Part shown: positions 61,101 through 62,067 of the stretch, piece after piece | How the letters are laid out: each line of letters starts with the position of its first letter | How positions within the stretch are numbered: position 1 is the first letter of the stretch | Source: Littorina saxatilis | Taxonomy: Eukaryota; Mollusca; Gastropoda; Littorinimorpha; Littorinidae | Reading direction: 5' to 3' | Assembly: GCF_037325665.1 (NCBI RefSeq) | Contig: NC_090255.1 | Span: 21,950,827 to 22,014,826 of the forward strand | DNA: 64,000 nt | Position numbers and translations under genes: made by a program | The notes under the pieces: model-generated | What the model was told of the DNA's origin: nothing | Databases searched by the model: none | Seen by the model: the letters and a program-made list of their open reading frames with translations, nothing else

Positions 61101-62067
61101 TGGTATTCAACCTATATTTCTCTTGCTCTTTTTTGTTTTTTTGTTTTTTGTGTGCCAATGTCAGTGTTTGTATGCATATTATTGTTTATTGCAGTGTGAG
61201 CTCTTGTAACTATGTGTTGATTCACAAGTGAACATTATCATTTTAGGTTATTATAAACGGTGTGAGGTGTGAATGTTTCAGTCGATGGAATTGTACGGAA
61301 ATGCGTCAGAGGTCAAGGAACCGACGAAGGTACCTGCTCCCCAATCTAACCACCTGTACATGGCTTCCGTGGAAGGAACGTTCTACAGGGCTGTCTACCT
61401 TGACGCGAAAGAGACGCTGGTTAACTATGTTTGTGTATGATATTCTTTATGAATTTTTGAATTTTAAAAAAACCCACTGAAGTGTTTGCGCATCAGCCTA
61501 AAATGGTGTATGATATACTTTCAGTCAAGGTGTGTGTGTATGTGCGTGCTTGTGTGTGTGCGTGCGTGAGAGACTCAGACTCAGACTCAGAACTTAATTA
61601 CAAAAGGATAAAGGTTTTAGGCAAAGCCTATTCTTCCAACCTGTCCTTTATACAACACATAAAGACAGACGCACATATAAAATATAAGAGAGAAAAAGGG
61701 AGGGGAGGGGGGCCGCAGGGGTGGAGATGTGTCTTGTGGAGGTGCGTGCATCCTGTAGCTGCCTTTGTTCAAAGACATAAAATAATATTTGCTGTTAAAT
61801 ATTTTGAAGATTCTTGTTTGTGTATTCTTAAACCTCGGGACATAATTTTCCCCAGTAAACTCTCCTTTTCTGCCTCATTCTGCTTAAATATTCTGCTGCT
61901 GAGACTGTGGAGAGAACTGTGTCTGTGATCTCTCATCTTTTCTGTGCAGTATCACATTTTCTTGCCGGACTACTGCGAGCACGCTCTGATTCGACCAGAG
62001 GAACTCTTCTTCCTGCCTAGAAAGTTCTGGTCAATGCCGTTCGCTGCCTTCAAAGCTTGTCTGTATG
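15100..62067 (+). CDS. TDRD7: Tudor domain-containing protein 7-like (LOTUS + Tudor), 24 exons, 3' end outside window
   Basis: I joined 24 exons by GT-AG sites with matching phases; together they encode about 1,076 residues, close to the vertebrate length of about 1,100. Order: LOTUS/OST-HTH 1 (about 5-95), Gly/Pro/Arg-rich linker (110-290), LOTUS 2 (about 305-375), Tudor module 1 (about 420-550, core FIDYGN at about 508), Tudor module 2 (about 617-735, core [10 protein letters not shown]), disordered Ser/Pro stretch (about 795-920), Tudor module 3 (about 930-1,076, core FLPDYCEH). TDRD7 proteins are germ-granule (nuage) scaffolds. Their Tudor domains bind methylated arginines on Piwi-family partners, and LOTUS domains bind Vasa-type helicase or RNA; in vertebrates the gene also acts in lens RNA granules. 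Vertebrate TDRD7 has three LOTUS domains; I see only two here. TDRD5 is less likely because of the three Tudor modules. Exons are listed separately. Confidence 0.9.
15337..16053. mobile_element. TA-flanked terminal-inverted-repeat element in intron 1
   Basis: The ends CAGGGGTGTCG and CAACGCCCCTG are near-complements with TA at both outer edges (15335-15336, 16054-16055). The inside repeats GGCCGAAA- and GGCCCTTCGGCC-type words near both ends. Nonautonomous, 717 bp; Tc1/mariner/pogo class by the TA target. Confidence 0.75.
16926..17714 (+). mobile_element. Helentron-like nonautonomous repeat, family B
   Basis: Starts GACTCACATGC (part of a hairpin with GTGAGTC) and carries the exact complement GCATGTGAGTC just inside the right end, followed by a GGGC-TTT-GCCC hairpin and TTCTTGTTT. 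The body has many AAGGTCAAGGTCA words on both strands. No protein. Same end plan as families A, C and D. Confidence 0.65.
17960..18056. repeat. GC-rich hairpin cluster in intron 1
   Basis: GGGGGGCTTCGCCCCCC and CCGGGGCGTTGCCCC are back-to-back hairpins in an otherwise AT-rich intron. The wording recalls the core of the 5-bp-target family (CCGGGGGAGCATGC). It is possibly a fragment of such an element. Confidence 0.5.
18120..18225 (+). CDS. TDRD7: TDRD7-like exon 2 (LOTUS 1 part 2)
   Basis: Follows GTTGTGCAG and ends before GTATGA, phases 1 to 2. Encodes [20 protein letters not shown] and then [13 protein letters not shown], the strand-and-helix core of the LOTUS fold (compare the vertebrate phrase on a GF-x-x-x-x-x-x-L-x-S-x-P line). 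Confidence 0.9.
18640..18700 (+). pseudogene. Decayed copy of the exon 3 start (copy 1)
   Basis: TGAGCCTGCCATGCGATTGC and the following CATTCTTTGCAGTG match the intron-3'-end/exon-3 junction at 19475-19530, with small deletions that remove the GGGGGTGAAG stretch. It is followed by a TA-flanked CAGTGGAACCCC element, as is copy 2. Confidence 0.65.
18706..18887. mobile_element. CAGTGGAACCCC element (TA target), copy 1
   Basis: Left end CAGTGGAACCCCCC, right end GGGGGGTTCAACTG, TA at both outer edges. The body text AGGTCTTAAAAAGGAGGGAG is shared by all copies in this gene. Short palindromic nonautonomous DNA element, probably pogo/Tc1-mariner class by its TA target. Confidence 0.8.
18888..18957 (+). 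pseudogene. Decayed copy of the exon 3 start (copy 2)
   Basis: ATCTAAGCCTGCAGTGTGAT, then TGCAG, then GATTGGGGGTGAAGTGAAAT and CATTGCAGTGG closely match the real junction at 19472-19535, including the AG acceptor. After about 40 bp of exon-like sequence it breaks off into the next CAGTGGAACC-type element. Confidence 0.8.
18958..19470. mobile_element. CAGTGGAACCCC element copy 2, split by a SINE
   Basis: Left end CAATGGAACCCCCC at 18958, right end GGGGGGTTCAACTG at 19457-19470, TA on both sides. A type-5 SINE sits inside at about 18986-19360. The right end lies 26 bp before exon 3. Confidence 0.8.
18986..19360 (+). mobile_element. SINE type 5 (CCGCGGGTTAG head)
   Basis: Begins CCGCGGGTTAGGGGGAAG and ends ATGTTAAACACCAAATAAAG with an A-rich tail. 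Same family as 32182-33111, 57085-59157 and, reversed, 58290-58640. Flanking AAGACC words on both sides may be the target duplication. Confidence 0.8.
19497..19608 (+). CDS. TDRD7: TDRD7-like exon 3 (LOTUS 1 end)
   Basis: Follows GTGTGATTGCAG and ends before GTAGGC, phases 2 to 0. Encodes [20 protein letters not shown] followed by a basic KKSKSLRK tail, the last strand and helix of LOTUS 1. Two decayed copies of its 5' part lie upstream in intron 2. Confidence 0.9.
19609..21119. other. Intron 3; nothing recognised
   Basis: No coding exon with agreeing phase, no terminal inverted repeats and no SINE head seen. Confidence 0.4.
21120..21431 (+). CDS. TDRD7: TDRD7-like exon 4 (Gly/Arg/Pro-rich linker)
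   Basis: Follows GTGTTGCAG and ends before GTTAGT, phase 0 to 0, 104 residues. Begins [20 protein letters not shown], then [14 protein letters not shown]; low complexity with RG and PP words. It links the first and second LOTUS domains and may offer methylatable arginines. Confidence 0.85.
21529..21622. repeat. Three tandem copies of a 36-38 bp unit
   Basis: TGAGGCTTGGTTAGCCGAAG with a trailing ACCGAGACAAC-type tail occurs three times in a row in intron 4, 100 bp after exon 4. Confidence 0.85.
22048..22168 (+). CDS. TDRD7: TDRD7-like exon 5
   Basis: Follows TCTAAATTTAG and ends before GTAAGT, phase 0 to 1. Encodes [20 protein letters not shown] and then a Gly/Thr-rich end. NYxxPPRFQ recalls a short conserved linker phrase of TDRD7 proteins (from memory). 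Confidence 0.8.
22530..23229. mobile_element. Element with CCACCCAAACGGGAG ends, host of nested repeats
   Basis: Left CCACCCAAACGGGAG and right CTCCCATTTGGGTGG are near-complements. A Helentron-like family D copy (22631-22995) and a fold-back stretch (about 23038-23168, TTGACAAAACAAAA against TTTTGTTTTGTCAA) lie inside. A compact relative is at 31616-31713. Confidence 0.55.
22631..22995 (-). mobile_element. Helentron-like nonautonomous repeat, family D, copy 1
   Basis: Read on the minus strand it starts GGCTCACGTAAG, carries the exact complement CTTACGTGAGCC near its far end, and finishes with a GGC-TTC-GCC hairpin and TCTTGTTT. An (ACGC)n tract lies inside. Copy 2 is at 51981-52445. Confidence 0.65.
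23640..24395. repeat. Minisatellite of about 65-75 bp units, 9-10 copies, intron 5
   Basis: The phrases CAGCTTCAGGACAACAGAAA and TTTGTCCTGTAAGTGTAATA alternate, with unit lengths of about 68-76 bp and some half-length units. It ends 45 bp before exon 6. Each unit contains a GTAAGT word that resembles a 5' splice site (CCTGTAAGTG). Confidence 0.9.
24440..24535 (+). CDS. TDRD7: TDRD7-like exon 6
   Basis: Follows TTTTTTGTAG and ends before GTGAGA, phase 1 to 1. Encodes [20 protein letters not shown] and then [12 protein letters not shown] preferred this end over an earlier GTGATC because it fits the phase of exon 7. Confidence 0.7.
24985..25689. mobile_element. piggyBac-type deletion derivative, copy 1
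   Basis: TTAA on both sides and terminal repeats CCCCTTCACTGCC / GGCAGTGAAGGGG. Inside, at about 25,241, a start codon opens [20 protein letters not shown] followed by a possible GTGAGT donor, so the transposase N-terminus seems kept and the rest lost. A near copy sits at 29869-30543. Confidence 0.75.
25690..26395. other. Intron 6 stretch; nothing recognised
   Basis: AT-rich, no exon with agreeing phase and no repeat partner noticed. Confidence 0.35.
26396..26680. repeat. Tandem duplication of about 177 bp
   Basis: TGTGATCTTGCCGCAAGGTG through AACCTCACCAGAA occurs at about 26,418 and again at about 26,588, with a few differences. Confidence 0.85.
27297..27730 (+). mobile_element. SINE type 2, tRNA-derived head with GATATAAGCC tail
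   Basis: The head GGGGATATAGCTCAGTTGGT and the later GTTCGATCC have the A- and B-box words of a tRNA gene. A poly-C run lies at 27427-27465. The tail ends GCGCGATATAAGCC then CATTGATTGATTG. It ends 25 bp before exon 7. The head is shared with SINE type 1 but the tail is different. Confidence 0.8.
27755..27784 (+). CDS. TDRD7: TDRD7-like exon 7, 30-bp microexon
   Basis: Follows GTTTGTTGCAG and ends before GTGACA, phase 1 to 1. Encodes [10 protein letters not shown] within the linker. It is kept because both neighbouring phases fit; its size is a multiple of 3, so it could be skipped without a frameshift. Confidence 0.65.
28406..28581. mobile_element. CAGTGGAACCCC element (TA target), intron 7
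   Basis: Left CAGTGGAACCCCCCTTTTAA, right GGGGGTTCCGCTG, TA on both outer sides; 95 bp before exon 8. A complete short copy without insertions. Confidence 0.85.
28677..28735 (+). CDS. TDRD7: TDRD7-like exon 8 (leads into LOTUS 2)
   Basis: Follows TTTTATTTGCAG and ends before GTGAGA, phase 1 to 0. Encodes [20 protein letters not shown]. The end is the start of the second LOTUS domain. Confidence 0.8.
28736..29868. other. Intron 8, left part; nothing recognised
   Basis: Contains a short GT/G run at 28755-28788 and otherwise unique-looking AT-rich sequence. Confidence 0.35.
29869..30543. mobile_element. piggyBac-type deletion derivative, copy 2
   Basis: TTAA on both sides and the same CCCCTTCACTGCC ends as 24985-25689, with close similarity along the whole length. 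The transposase N-terminal start [15 protein letters not shown] is present but stops early here. Both copies lack the catalytic part. Confidence 0.75.
30918..31051 (+). CDS. TDRD7: TDRD7-like exon 9 (LOTUS 2)
   Basis: Follows AATGTATTTCAG and ends before GTAAGT, phase 0 to 2. Encodes [20 protein letters not shown] and then a helix ending in WTDIIRIE. The phrase K-x-x-x-GLW-x-x-x-F-x-x-x-Y is the typical opening of an internal OST-HTH/LOTUS domain. Confidence 0.9.
31059..31550. mobile_element. CAGTGGAACCCC-family element right at the exon 9 donor, split by a SINE
   Basis: Left CAGTGGTATACCCC, right GGATTCCACTG, TA on both outer sides. The left TA is bases +6/+7 of intron 9 (GTAAGTA), so the element begins 7 bp after the exon. 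A reversed type-1 SINE is inserted at about 31,127-31,433 with the target word TAAAGAGAGGGGG on both sides. Confidence 0.75.
31127..31433 (-). mobile_element. SINE type 1, reversed, with conserved GGCGGGGTAAAA-type tail domain
   Basis: On the minus strand it has a tRNA-like head (reverse of CCCTCGACCTTCCGATTAAG), a middle shared with 50985-51205 and 62117-62570, and the tail with ATACACGTAAATTTC and a terminal GCAGAAGA. It sits inside the TA-flanked element next to exon 9. Confidence 0.75.
31616..31713. mobile_element. Short fold-back with GCCACCCAAACGGGAG ends
   Basis: GCCACCCAAACGGGAG and CTCCCGTTTAGGTGGC bound 98 bp. Same ends as the larger element at 22530-23229. Confidence 0.6.
32182..33111 (+). 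mobile_element. SINE type 5 split by a Helentron-like element
   Basis: SINE from CCGCGGGTTAGGGGGAAG to CACCAAATAAAGAAAGAAAG, flanked by a 13-bp target duplication GGTCAAATCGTCC (32169-32181 and 33112-33124). The family C element at about 32,423-32,986 interrupts it between GAGCAATTTTTT and TTAGTGCTTTTGTG. Confidence 0.85.
32423..32986 (+). mobile_element. Helentron-like nonautonomous repeat, family C
   Basis: Starts GAGTCACTT (hairpin with AAGTGACT), has AAAGTGACTC near the right end, then a GAGC-GTTT-GCTC hairpin and TTCTTGTTT. An early part is a GGCCGGCCGTCC tandem stretch (32460-32508). It is inserted in a type-5 SINE, so it is younger than that copy. Confidence 0.7.
33619..33787 (+). CDS. 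TDRD7: TDRD7-like exon 10 (LOTUS 2 end and linker)
   Basis: Follows TCACTTACAG and ends before GTAGGT, phase 2 to 0. Encodes [20 protein letters not shown] followed by a Ser/Thr/Gln-rich stretch ending LQHKWE. The phases on both sides fit exons 9 and 11. Confidence 0.75.
33823..35342 (-). mobile_element. piggyBac-type transposon with internal deletion, intron 10
   Basis: Flanked by TTAA (33823-33826, 35339-35342). The terminal repeats match with mismatches: CCCTTTGAATACCGGGAGG on the left and, complemented, CCCTCTGCACTCCGGAAGG on the right. Its transposase gene is on the minus strand, opposite to TDRD7. It differs in sequence from the copies at 24985 and 29869. Confidence 0.85.
34345..35069 (-). 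pseudogene. piggyBac transposase, N-terminus and Cys-rich C-terminus kept, catalytic core deleted
   Basis: From the ATG at 35,069: an acidic N-terminus ([20 protein letters not shown]), a basic [11 protein letters not shown] stretch, then the family segment PFEYFCLLV and ETNRYAEQ and a start of EMKLFIFI. At about 34,490 the frame shifts. In another frame the C-terminal Cys/His cluster follows (CLVCEKAK, then [19 protein letters not shown]), ending at the stop at 34,345-34,347. The whole DDD catalytic domain (about 350 residues) is missing, so this is an internal-deletion derivative. Confidence 0.8.
35841..35878 (+). CDS. TDRD7: TDRD7-like exon 11, 38-bp microexon (Tudor 1 start)
   Basis: Follows GGCTGTTTCAG and ends before GTAAGT, phase 0 to 2. 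Encodes [13 protein letters not shown]. Joined to exon 12 it gives [20 protein letters not shown], the usual opening of an extended Tudor module. Confidence 0.8.
36012..36320 (+). mobile_element. SINE type 3, tRNA-derived head
   Basis: The head GGCCTAGTGGTAAGGCGTCC and GGTTCGAACCCCGGCC carry the A- and B-box words. The tail ends GGGCGTTAAGCAAACAAACA. A reversed copy is at 48770-49063. A SINE head and not a working tRNA gene, because the body and tail follow without a terminator. Confidence 0.85.
36593..36704 (+). CDS. TDRD7: TDRD7-like exon 12 (Tudor 1)
   Basis: Follows TTGAATTGCAG and ends before GTACAC, phase 2 to 0. Encodes [20 protein letters not shown], then [17 protein letters not shown], the staphylococcal-nuclease-like flank of Tudor module 1. 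Confidence 0.85.
37058..37438 (+). mobile_element. SINE type 1, tRNA-derived head, full copy
   Basis: Head GATGTAGCTCAGTCGGTAGC, middle TCCGAACACCCC, conserved tail ATGGCGGGGTAAAAAACGGT and ATACACGTAAA, 3' end AAACGCAGAAGAAGAAGAAG. Close copies: 52549-52896 (+), fragments at 39340-39470 and 41405-41530 (-). Confidence 0.85.
37577..37642. repeat. (CA)n microsatellite
   Basis: A pure CA tract of about 66 bp in intron 12. Confidence 0.95.
37953..38066 (+). CDS. TDRD7: TDRD7-like exon 13 (Tudor 1 core, first strands)
   Basis: Follows ATACATTGCAG and ends before GTAAGG, phase 0 to 0. Encodes [20 protein letters not shown], the classic WYRA line of a Tudor barrel. Confidence 0.95.
38397..38827. 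mobile_element. Element with CATAGACCAAATAGCC ends and 7-bp target duplication, copy 1
   Basis: Ends CATAGACC / GGTCTATG, with inner CCTGGACCGCCAACT mirrored by AGTTGGCGGTCCAGG; CATATAC on both sides (38390-38396, 38828-38834). Length 431 bp. A start codon inside opens [20 protein letters not shown], which also occurs in copy 2. Very similar to 42324-42743. Confidence 0.85.
39091..39228 (+). CDS. TDRD7: TDRD7-like exon 14 (Tudor 1 core, FIDYGN)
   Basis: Follows TCTCCTACAG and ends before GTAAGA, phase 0 to 0. Encodes [20 protein letters not shown], with the aromatic-cage and Asn pattern F-x-DYGN of a methylarginine-binding Tudor domain. Confidence 0.95.
39340..39470 (-). mobile_element. SINE type 1 tail fragment
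   Basis: Reversed GTTTTTACTCCGCCATTCAG and GCAGCCATATGCTGC match the conserved tail of the type-1 SINE. It is 5'-truncated and interrupted near ATTTTTTTATG. Confidence 0.65.
39670..41305 (+). repeat. 64-bp tandem array carrying the exon 15 splice acceptor, 17 units
   Basis: Units of about 62-68 bp read GGACTGTAAATGACAAAATT, then CAACATGTTTTCCACAG or TTTCTTCACAG, then TAG(A/T)TGTATGTAAAGG. There are 14 units before and 3 after an inserted element (40573-41130). In the last unit the CACAG is followed directly by exon 15 (TCAGACAAAGG). Every unit therefore carries a copy of the acceptor region. In all other units CACAG is followed by TAG, an immediate in-frame stop after exon 14. Confidence 0.9.
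40573..41130. mobile_element. Terminal-inverted-repeat element, 5-bp target duplication GAAAA, inside the array
   Basis: Ends CAGGCATGGGAATTG and CAATTCCCATGCCTG, with GAAAA on both sides (40568-40572, 41131-41135). The inner ends repeat TTCCGCCGAA-type words. The core has ACACCAGATTGCACC and CCGGGGGAGCATGC as in 13034-13416. Younger than the array it splits. Confidence 0.85.
41306..41396 (+). CDS. TDRD7: TDRD7-like exon 15
   Basis: Follows TGTTTTCCACAG and ends before GTATTT, phase 0 to 1. Encodes [20 protein letters not shown] and then LQAFTIKIQ, the helix and strand after the Tudor barrel. Its acceptor belongs to the last unit of the 64-bp array. Confidence 0.9.
41405..41530 (-). mobile_element. 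SINE type 1 tail fragment
   Basis: Reversed GCCATTTAGGTAGCCATACG and CATGCTGGGTATTTTCATGT match the type-1 tail. It starts 9 bp inside intron 15. Confidence 0.65.
41863..41976 (+). CDS. TDRD7: TDRD7-like exon 16 (end of Tudor module 1)
   Basis: Follows GTGTGTTTCAG and ends before GTCAGT, phase 1 to 1. Encodes [20 protein letters not shown] and then [13 protein letters not shown], the closing strand and helix of the extended Tudor fold. Confidence 0.9.
42086..42303. mobile_element. CAGTGGAACCCC-family element, decayed right end, intron 16
   Basis: Left CATTGGAACCCCCTTTTGAA after TA; body with GACCTCTTT- and TTTAAGACC-type words; right end worn (GGTCTCAAAAGGGG). A 12-bp repeat CCCGCTCCCCTC occurs about four times at 42125-42175. 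Confidence 0.65.
42324..42743. mobile_element. Element with CATAGACCAAATAGCC ends and 7-bp target duplication, copy 2
   Basis: Same ends and interior as 38397-38827; GTCAAAC on both sides (42317-42323, 42744-42750). Length 420 bp. The short ORF start [20 protein letters not shown] is kept here too. Confidence 0.85.
42892..44370 (+). mobile_element. pogo/Tigger-type DNA transposon remnant, intron 16
   Basis: Ends CAGGCAAATCC and GGATTTGCCTG, with TA at both outer edges (42890-42891, 44371-44372). Length 1,479 bp. It holds a transposase C-terminal reading frame at 43922-44185 and, at about 44,200-44,291, the right half of a CAGTGGAACC-type end. Parts at 43,320-43,830 match, reversed, the element at 57303-58990. 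A poly-C/CT stretch lies near 43,700. Confidence 0.7.
43922..44185 (+). pseudogene. Tigger/pogo-type transposase C-terminal remnant with PIP-box-like tail
   Basis: 87 residues after the first Met, ending in [14 protein letters not shown] and a stop. The body is helical ([20 protein letters not shown]). The tail QTSLFSFF fits the PCNA-binding PIP box Q-x-x-L-x-x-F-F, which is reported for the pogo transposase family. The DDE catalytic part is not present in the window, so it is a remnant. The family call rests on the tail and the TA-flanked CAG ends. Confidence 0.5.
44699..44796 (+). CDS. TDRD7: TDRD7-like exon 17 (Tudor module 2 start)
   Basis: Follows TTCTCTTTTCAG and ends before GTGAGT, phase 1 to 0. 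Encodes [20 protein letters not shown] and then [12 protein letters not shown], the opening strand pair of the second extended Tudor module. Confidence 0.9.
44797..45412. other. Intron 17, left part with SINE-tail-like sequence
   Basis: Poly-C at about 44,845; a short (CA)n at 44,948. A GTAAAGCGCGTGGATC to (ATT)n stretch at about 45,335-45,410 looks like the 3' tail of a SINE or LINE. Confidence 0.4.
45413..45556. repeat. Near-perfect 144-bp palindrome
   Basis: CCCAGTGCACTAAGGGATTT and the following GAGCAAATCGA-type sequence are mirrored at the right (AAATCCCTTAGTGCACTGGG). Stems of about 60 bp flank a centre GAAGCGCATAGCGCTGA that is itself a small hairpin. It can form a long cruciform or, if transcribed in TDRD7 pre-mRNA, a long hairpin. 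Confidence 0.95.
45557..46807. other. Intron 17, middle; no gene seen
   Basis: GTTCTGAACCCTACACG-type phrases occur twice (about 45,998 and 46,178), suggesting an old duplication. A perfect small hairpin GTTAGCGCACTC-CAA-GAGTGCGCTAAC lies at about 46,699-46,725. No exon with agreeing phase. Confidence 0.4.
46808..46951. mobile_element. TA-flanked MITE with CAGTCGAACCTG ends
   Basis: CAGTCGAACCTG / CAGGTTCGACTG with TA outside; inside are GGTCTCTTTAGACAG words. It lies 36 bp before exon 18. The end at about 55,145-55,160 (CAAGTTTGACTG then TA) may belong to a related element. Confidence 0.85.
46988..47137 (+). CDS. TDRD7: TDRD7-like exon 18 (Tudor 2)
   Basis: Follows GTGTGTGCAG and ends before GTCAGT, phase 0 to 0. 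Encodes [20 protein letters not shown], then [20 protein letters not shown], the long helix and the first barrel strands. Confidence 0.95.
47152..47679. mobile_element. CAGTGGAACCCC-family element expanded by internal tandem duplication
   Basis: Left CAGTGGAATCCCTTTTAAGA, right GGTGTTCCACTG, TA outside. The body repeats a unit of about 73 bp (CTCCCTCCTTTTTAAGACCC, TTTTCTCAGACTTTCTG, CATAACCTCTGTAAATTTAC) about six times. It starts 14 bp after exon 18. Confidence 0.85.
47802..47881. repeat. (GT)n microsatellite
   Basis: A pure GT tract of about 80 bp in intron 18. Confidence 0.95.
48065..48163 (+). CDS. TDRD7: TDRD7-like exon 19 (Tudor 2 core)
   Basis: Follows CTATGTTGCAG and ends before GTTAGT, phase 0 to 0. 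Encodes [20 protein letters not shown]. The FYVDHGYTE segment stands in the place of F-x-DYGN, so the Asn of the methylarginine cage is replaced by Tyr. Confidence 0.95.
48334..48586. mobile_element. MITE with TGTGACCCTCCACCACG ends
   Basis: TGTGACCCTCCACCACGGAA and its near-complement at 48,560-48,586 bound 253 bp. Further in, GAGTCGCATGTCACC is also mirrored. No protein; target duplication not clear (TTT on both sides). Confidence 0.75.
48770..49063 (-). mobile_element. SINE type 3, reversed
   Basis: Reversed copy of 36012-36320: tail GTTTGCTTAACGCCCAG first and the tRNA-like head with GGTTCGAACCCACGACCTCC last. Confidence 0.85.
49549..49873. mobile_element. MITE with AATAGG(T/A)CTGTTTACGGTAAC ends
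   Basis: The left end AATAGGTCTGTTTACGGTAA is mirrored by TTACCGTAAACAGTCCTATT at the right. The inside has TAGGGTCGGTAGGTCGG and a matching reversed-sense region. Poly-T tracts adjoin both inner ends. Confidence 0.75.
50205..50700 (-). pseudogene. LINE 3' end (reverse transcriptase C-terminal region)
   Basis: A minus-strand frame of about 156 residues with [42 protein letters not shown] and [12 protein letters not shown], the usual C-terminal words of many invertebrate non-LTR reverse transcriptases. The 3' tail is (AATG)n, seen as TTCATTTCATTTCATTT at 50,209. The element is 5'-truncated near 50,700, 36 bp before exon 20. Confidence 0.8.
50737..50849 (+). CDS. TDRD7: TDRD7-like exon 20
   Basis: Follows GTGTGATTTCAG and ends before GTGAGT, phase 0 to 2. 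Encodes [20 protein letters not shown] and then [13 protein letters not shown], the post-barrel strand and helix of Tudor module 2. Confidence 0.9.
50985..51205 (+). mobile_element. SINE type 1 relative, truncated before the conserved tail
   Basis: tRNA-like head (GGCCAAGTTGATAAAACATC, GTTCGAATCCCGGCC), then TTTTTCCGATCTCCCAGGTC and TGTAATCCATGTCA. It stops before the GGCGGGGTAAAA domain. Confidence 0.7.
51688..51980 (+). mobile_element. SINE type 4, tRNA-derived head
   Basis: Head GGTAGCTCAGTTGGTAGAGC and GGTTCGAATTCGGGCC, middle GGCACGTAAAAGACCTTGGT, end CCAGCGATGGGACAATAAAG with an (ATGAAA)n tail. Seen once in full in this window; an end-like phrase (CCATTGCTGGGG and CGCAGTGGAAAGC) near 62,571-62,630 resembles its tail reversed. 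Confidence 0.8.
51981..52445 (-). mobile_element. Helentron-like nonautonomous repeat, family D, copy 2
   Basis: Same ends as 22631-22995 (GGCTCACGTAAG terminal, CTTACGTGAGCC subterminal, GGCTTCGCC hairpin, TCTTGTTT). It has a (CA)n expansion at about 52,054-52,145 that copy 1 lacks, and an (ACGC)n tract at about 52,371-52,400. It directly follows a SINE tail. Confidence 0.65.
52463..52944. mobile_element. CAGTGGAACCCC-family element split by a type-1 SINE
   Basis: Left CAGTGCAACCCTCC, right GGGGGCTCCACTG, TA outside; poly-C at 52,494-52,514. The type-1 SINE (52549-52896) is flanked by a 10-bp target duplication GACCTGATTT. The right end is 40 bp before exon 21. Confidence 0.85.
52549..52896 (+). 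mobile_element. SINE type 1, full copy with exact target duplication
   Basis: Head GATGTAGCTCAGTCGGTAGC, conserved tail domain AATGGCGGGGTAAAAACGGT and ATACACGTAAAAG, end GAACAAACAAACAA. GACCTGATTT lies on both sides (52539-52548, 52897-52906). Confidence 0.9.
52985..53558 (+). CDS. TDRD7: TDRD7-like exon 21 (disordered linker and Tudor 3 start)
   Basis: Follows GTATTTTGCAG and ends before GTGAGT, phase 2 to 0; the longest exon, 191 codons. Starts [20 protein letters not shown], then a Ser/Pro/Thr-rich stretch ([17 protein letters not shown]), and ends [19 protein letters not shown], the opening of Tudor module 3. Confidence 0.95.
53600..54060. repeat. GT-rich tract followed by a family A repeat fragment
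   Basis: Imperfect (GT)n with GAGA interruptions at 53,606-53,930; then TGTAGAGCAATTGAGAGAAA and TGACGTCATATCTGGCTTTT match the inside of the family A Helentron-like repeat (54270-55072). Confidence 0.7.
54270..55072 (+). mobile_element. Helentron-like nonautonomous repeat, family A, 3'-truncated copy
   Basis: Starts with the hairpin ATTTAGTCAAG-TTTTGACTAAAT, then a GTGTGT tract and AGAGCGATTGAGAGTAAACT. It breaks off after CATTCTGTGAGTTCGA into a poly-G tract and the end of another element, so the 3' hairpin is lost. Confidence 0.75.
55380..55660. repeat. Tandem repeat of about 110-120 bp, 2.5 copies
   Basis: GGTCAAGCGAGATGTGTAGC and CAGTGAACTAGTGCGGTACG recur; one unit has an internal 10-bp duplication (GGTCAGTGAAC). 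Confidence 0.9.
55661..56100. other. Intron 21 stretch; nothing recognised
   Basis: No exon, SINE head or inverted-repeat ends seen. Confidence 0.35.
56101..56939 (+). mobile_element. Helentron-like nonautonomous repeat, family A, full copy
   Basis: Starts ATTTAGTCAAG-TTTTGACTAAAT and ends with CTTGACTAAAT, the TCGC-CTTAC-GCGA hairpin and CTTGTT. Full length about 840 bp; no reading frame of note. A T-rich base precedes it and an A-rich stretch follows. Confidence 0.75.
57303..58990. mobile_element. TA-flanked DNA transposon remnant with CAGCAGTCCCT ends
   Basis: Ends CAGCAGTCCCTGCAATG and, complemented, CAGCAGTCCCTCTCATG; TA outside (57301-57302, 58991-58992). GTACGGACA and GGACACC words near both ends are typical of pogo/Tigger-like elements. 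Its middle matches, reversed, 43,320-43,830. No intact transposase. A reversed type-5 SINE is inserted at about 58,290-58,640. Confidence 0.8.
58290..58640 (-). mobile_element. SINE type 5, reversed, innermost insertion
   Basis: TTCTTTATTTGGTGTTTAAC first and GTTAGTCGCCTCTTACGACA last, so a minus-strand copy. It includes a duplicated GGGGAAAGGGGGGAGATGGG stretch and lacks the first about 40 bp of the head. Confidence 0.85.
59183..59940. mobile_element. TTAA-flanked element with TTAAAGCCCCATGCAGTA-type ends
   Basis: TTAA at both edges (59183-59186, 59937-59940); ends AGCCCCATGCAGTA and, complemented, AGGCACAGTAAG. No reading frame of note. Target and ends would fit Kolobok- or piggyBac-class nonautonomous elements; not decided. 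Confidence 0.65.
60051..60125 (+). CDS. TDRD7: TDRD7-like exon 22 (Tudor 3)
   Basis: Follows GTGTGTTTCAG and ends before GTGAGT, phase 0 to 0. Encodes [20 protein letters not shown] and FNAEL, the helix after the first strand of Tudor module 3. Confidence 0.9.
60342..61000. mobile_element. CAGTGGAAC-family element swollen by a CA-rich satellite
   Basis: Left CAGTGGAAC after TA at 60,340-60,341, then about 560 bp of CA repeats, then two copies of CCCAGGATTTAAGACTCTCC and a CAGATTTTCTGTTCAT body phrase as in other copies. The right end is not clear. Confidence 0.6.
60349..60904. repeat. CA-rich satellite with regular CCAACACAC interruptions
   Basis: About 555 bp made almost only of CA, broken every 12-30 bp by CC (ACACCAACACAC, sometimes ACCAGCACAC). 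Long open frames on both strands are a by-product of the repeat. Confidence 0.95.
61282..61434 (+). CDS. TDRD7: TDRD7-like exon 23 (Tudor 3 barrel)
   Basis: Follows GAATGTTTCAG, phase 0. Encodes [20 protein letters not shown], then [20 protein letters not shown], the F-YRA line of a Tudor barrel. The end is chosen at GTATGA (after TATGTTTGT) so that the phase fits exon 24; this junction is less sure. Confidence 0.8.
61435..61949. other. Intron 23 with retroelement-tail-like phrase
   Basis: GT-rich stretch at 61,530-61,565; CAGAACTTAATTACAAAAGG at about 61,588 resembles the phrase at about 11,990 and may be a reversed retroelement tail. No gene. Confidence 0.4.
61950..62067 (+). CDS. TDRD7: TDRD7-like exon 24 (Tudor 3 core), last exon in window
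   Basis: Follows TTTTCTGTGCAG and ends before GTGAGT, phase 0 to 1. Encodes [20 protein letters not shown] and then [21 protein letters not shown] stands for F-x-DYGN, with Cys in place of Gly and Glu in place of Asn. No stop codon, so the gene continues past the right edge. Confidence 0.9.
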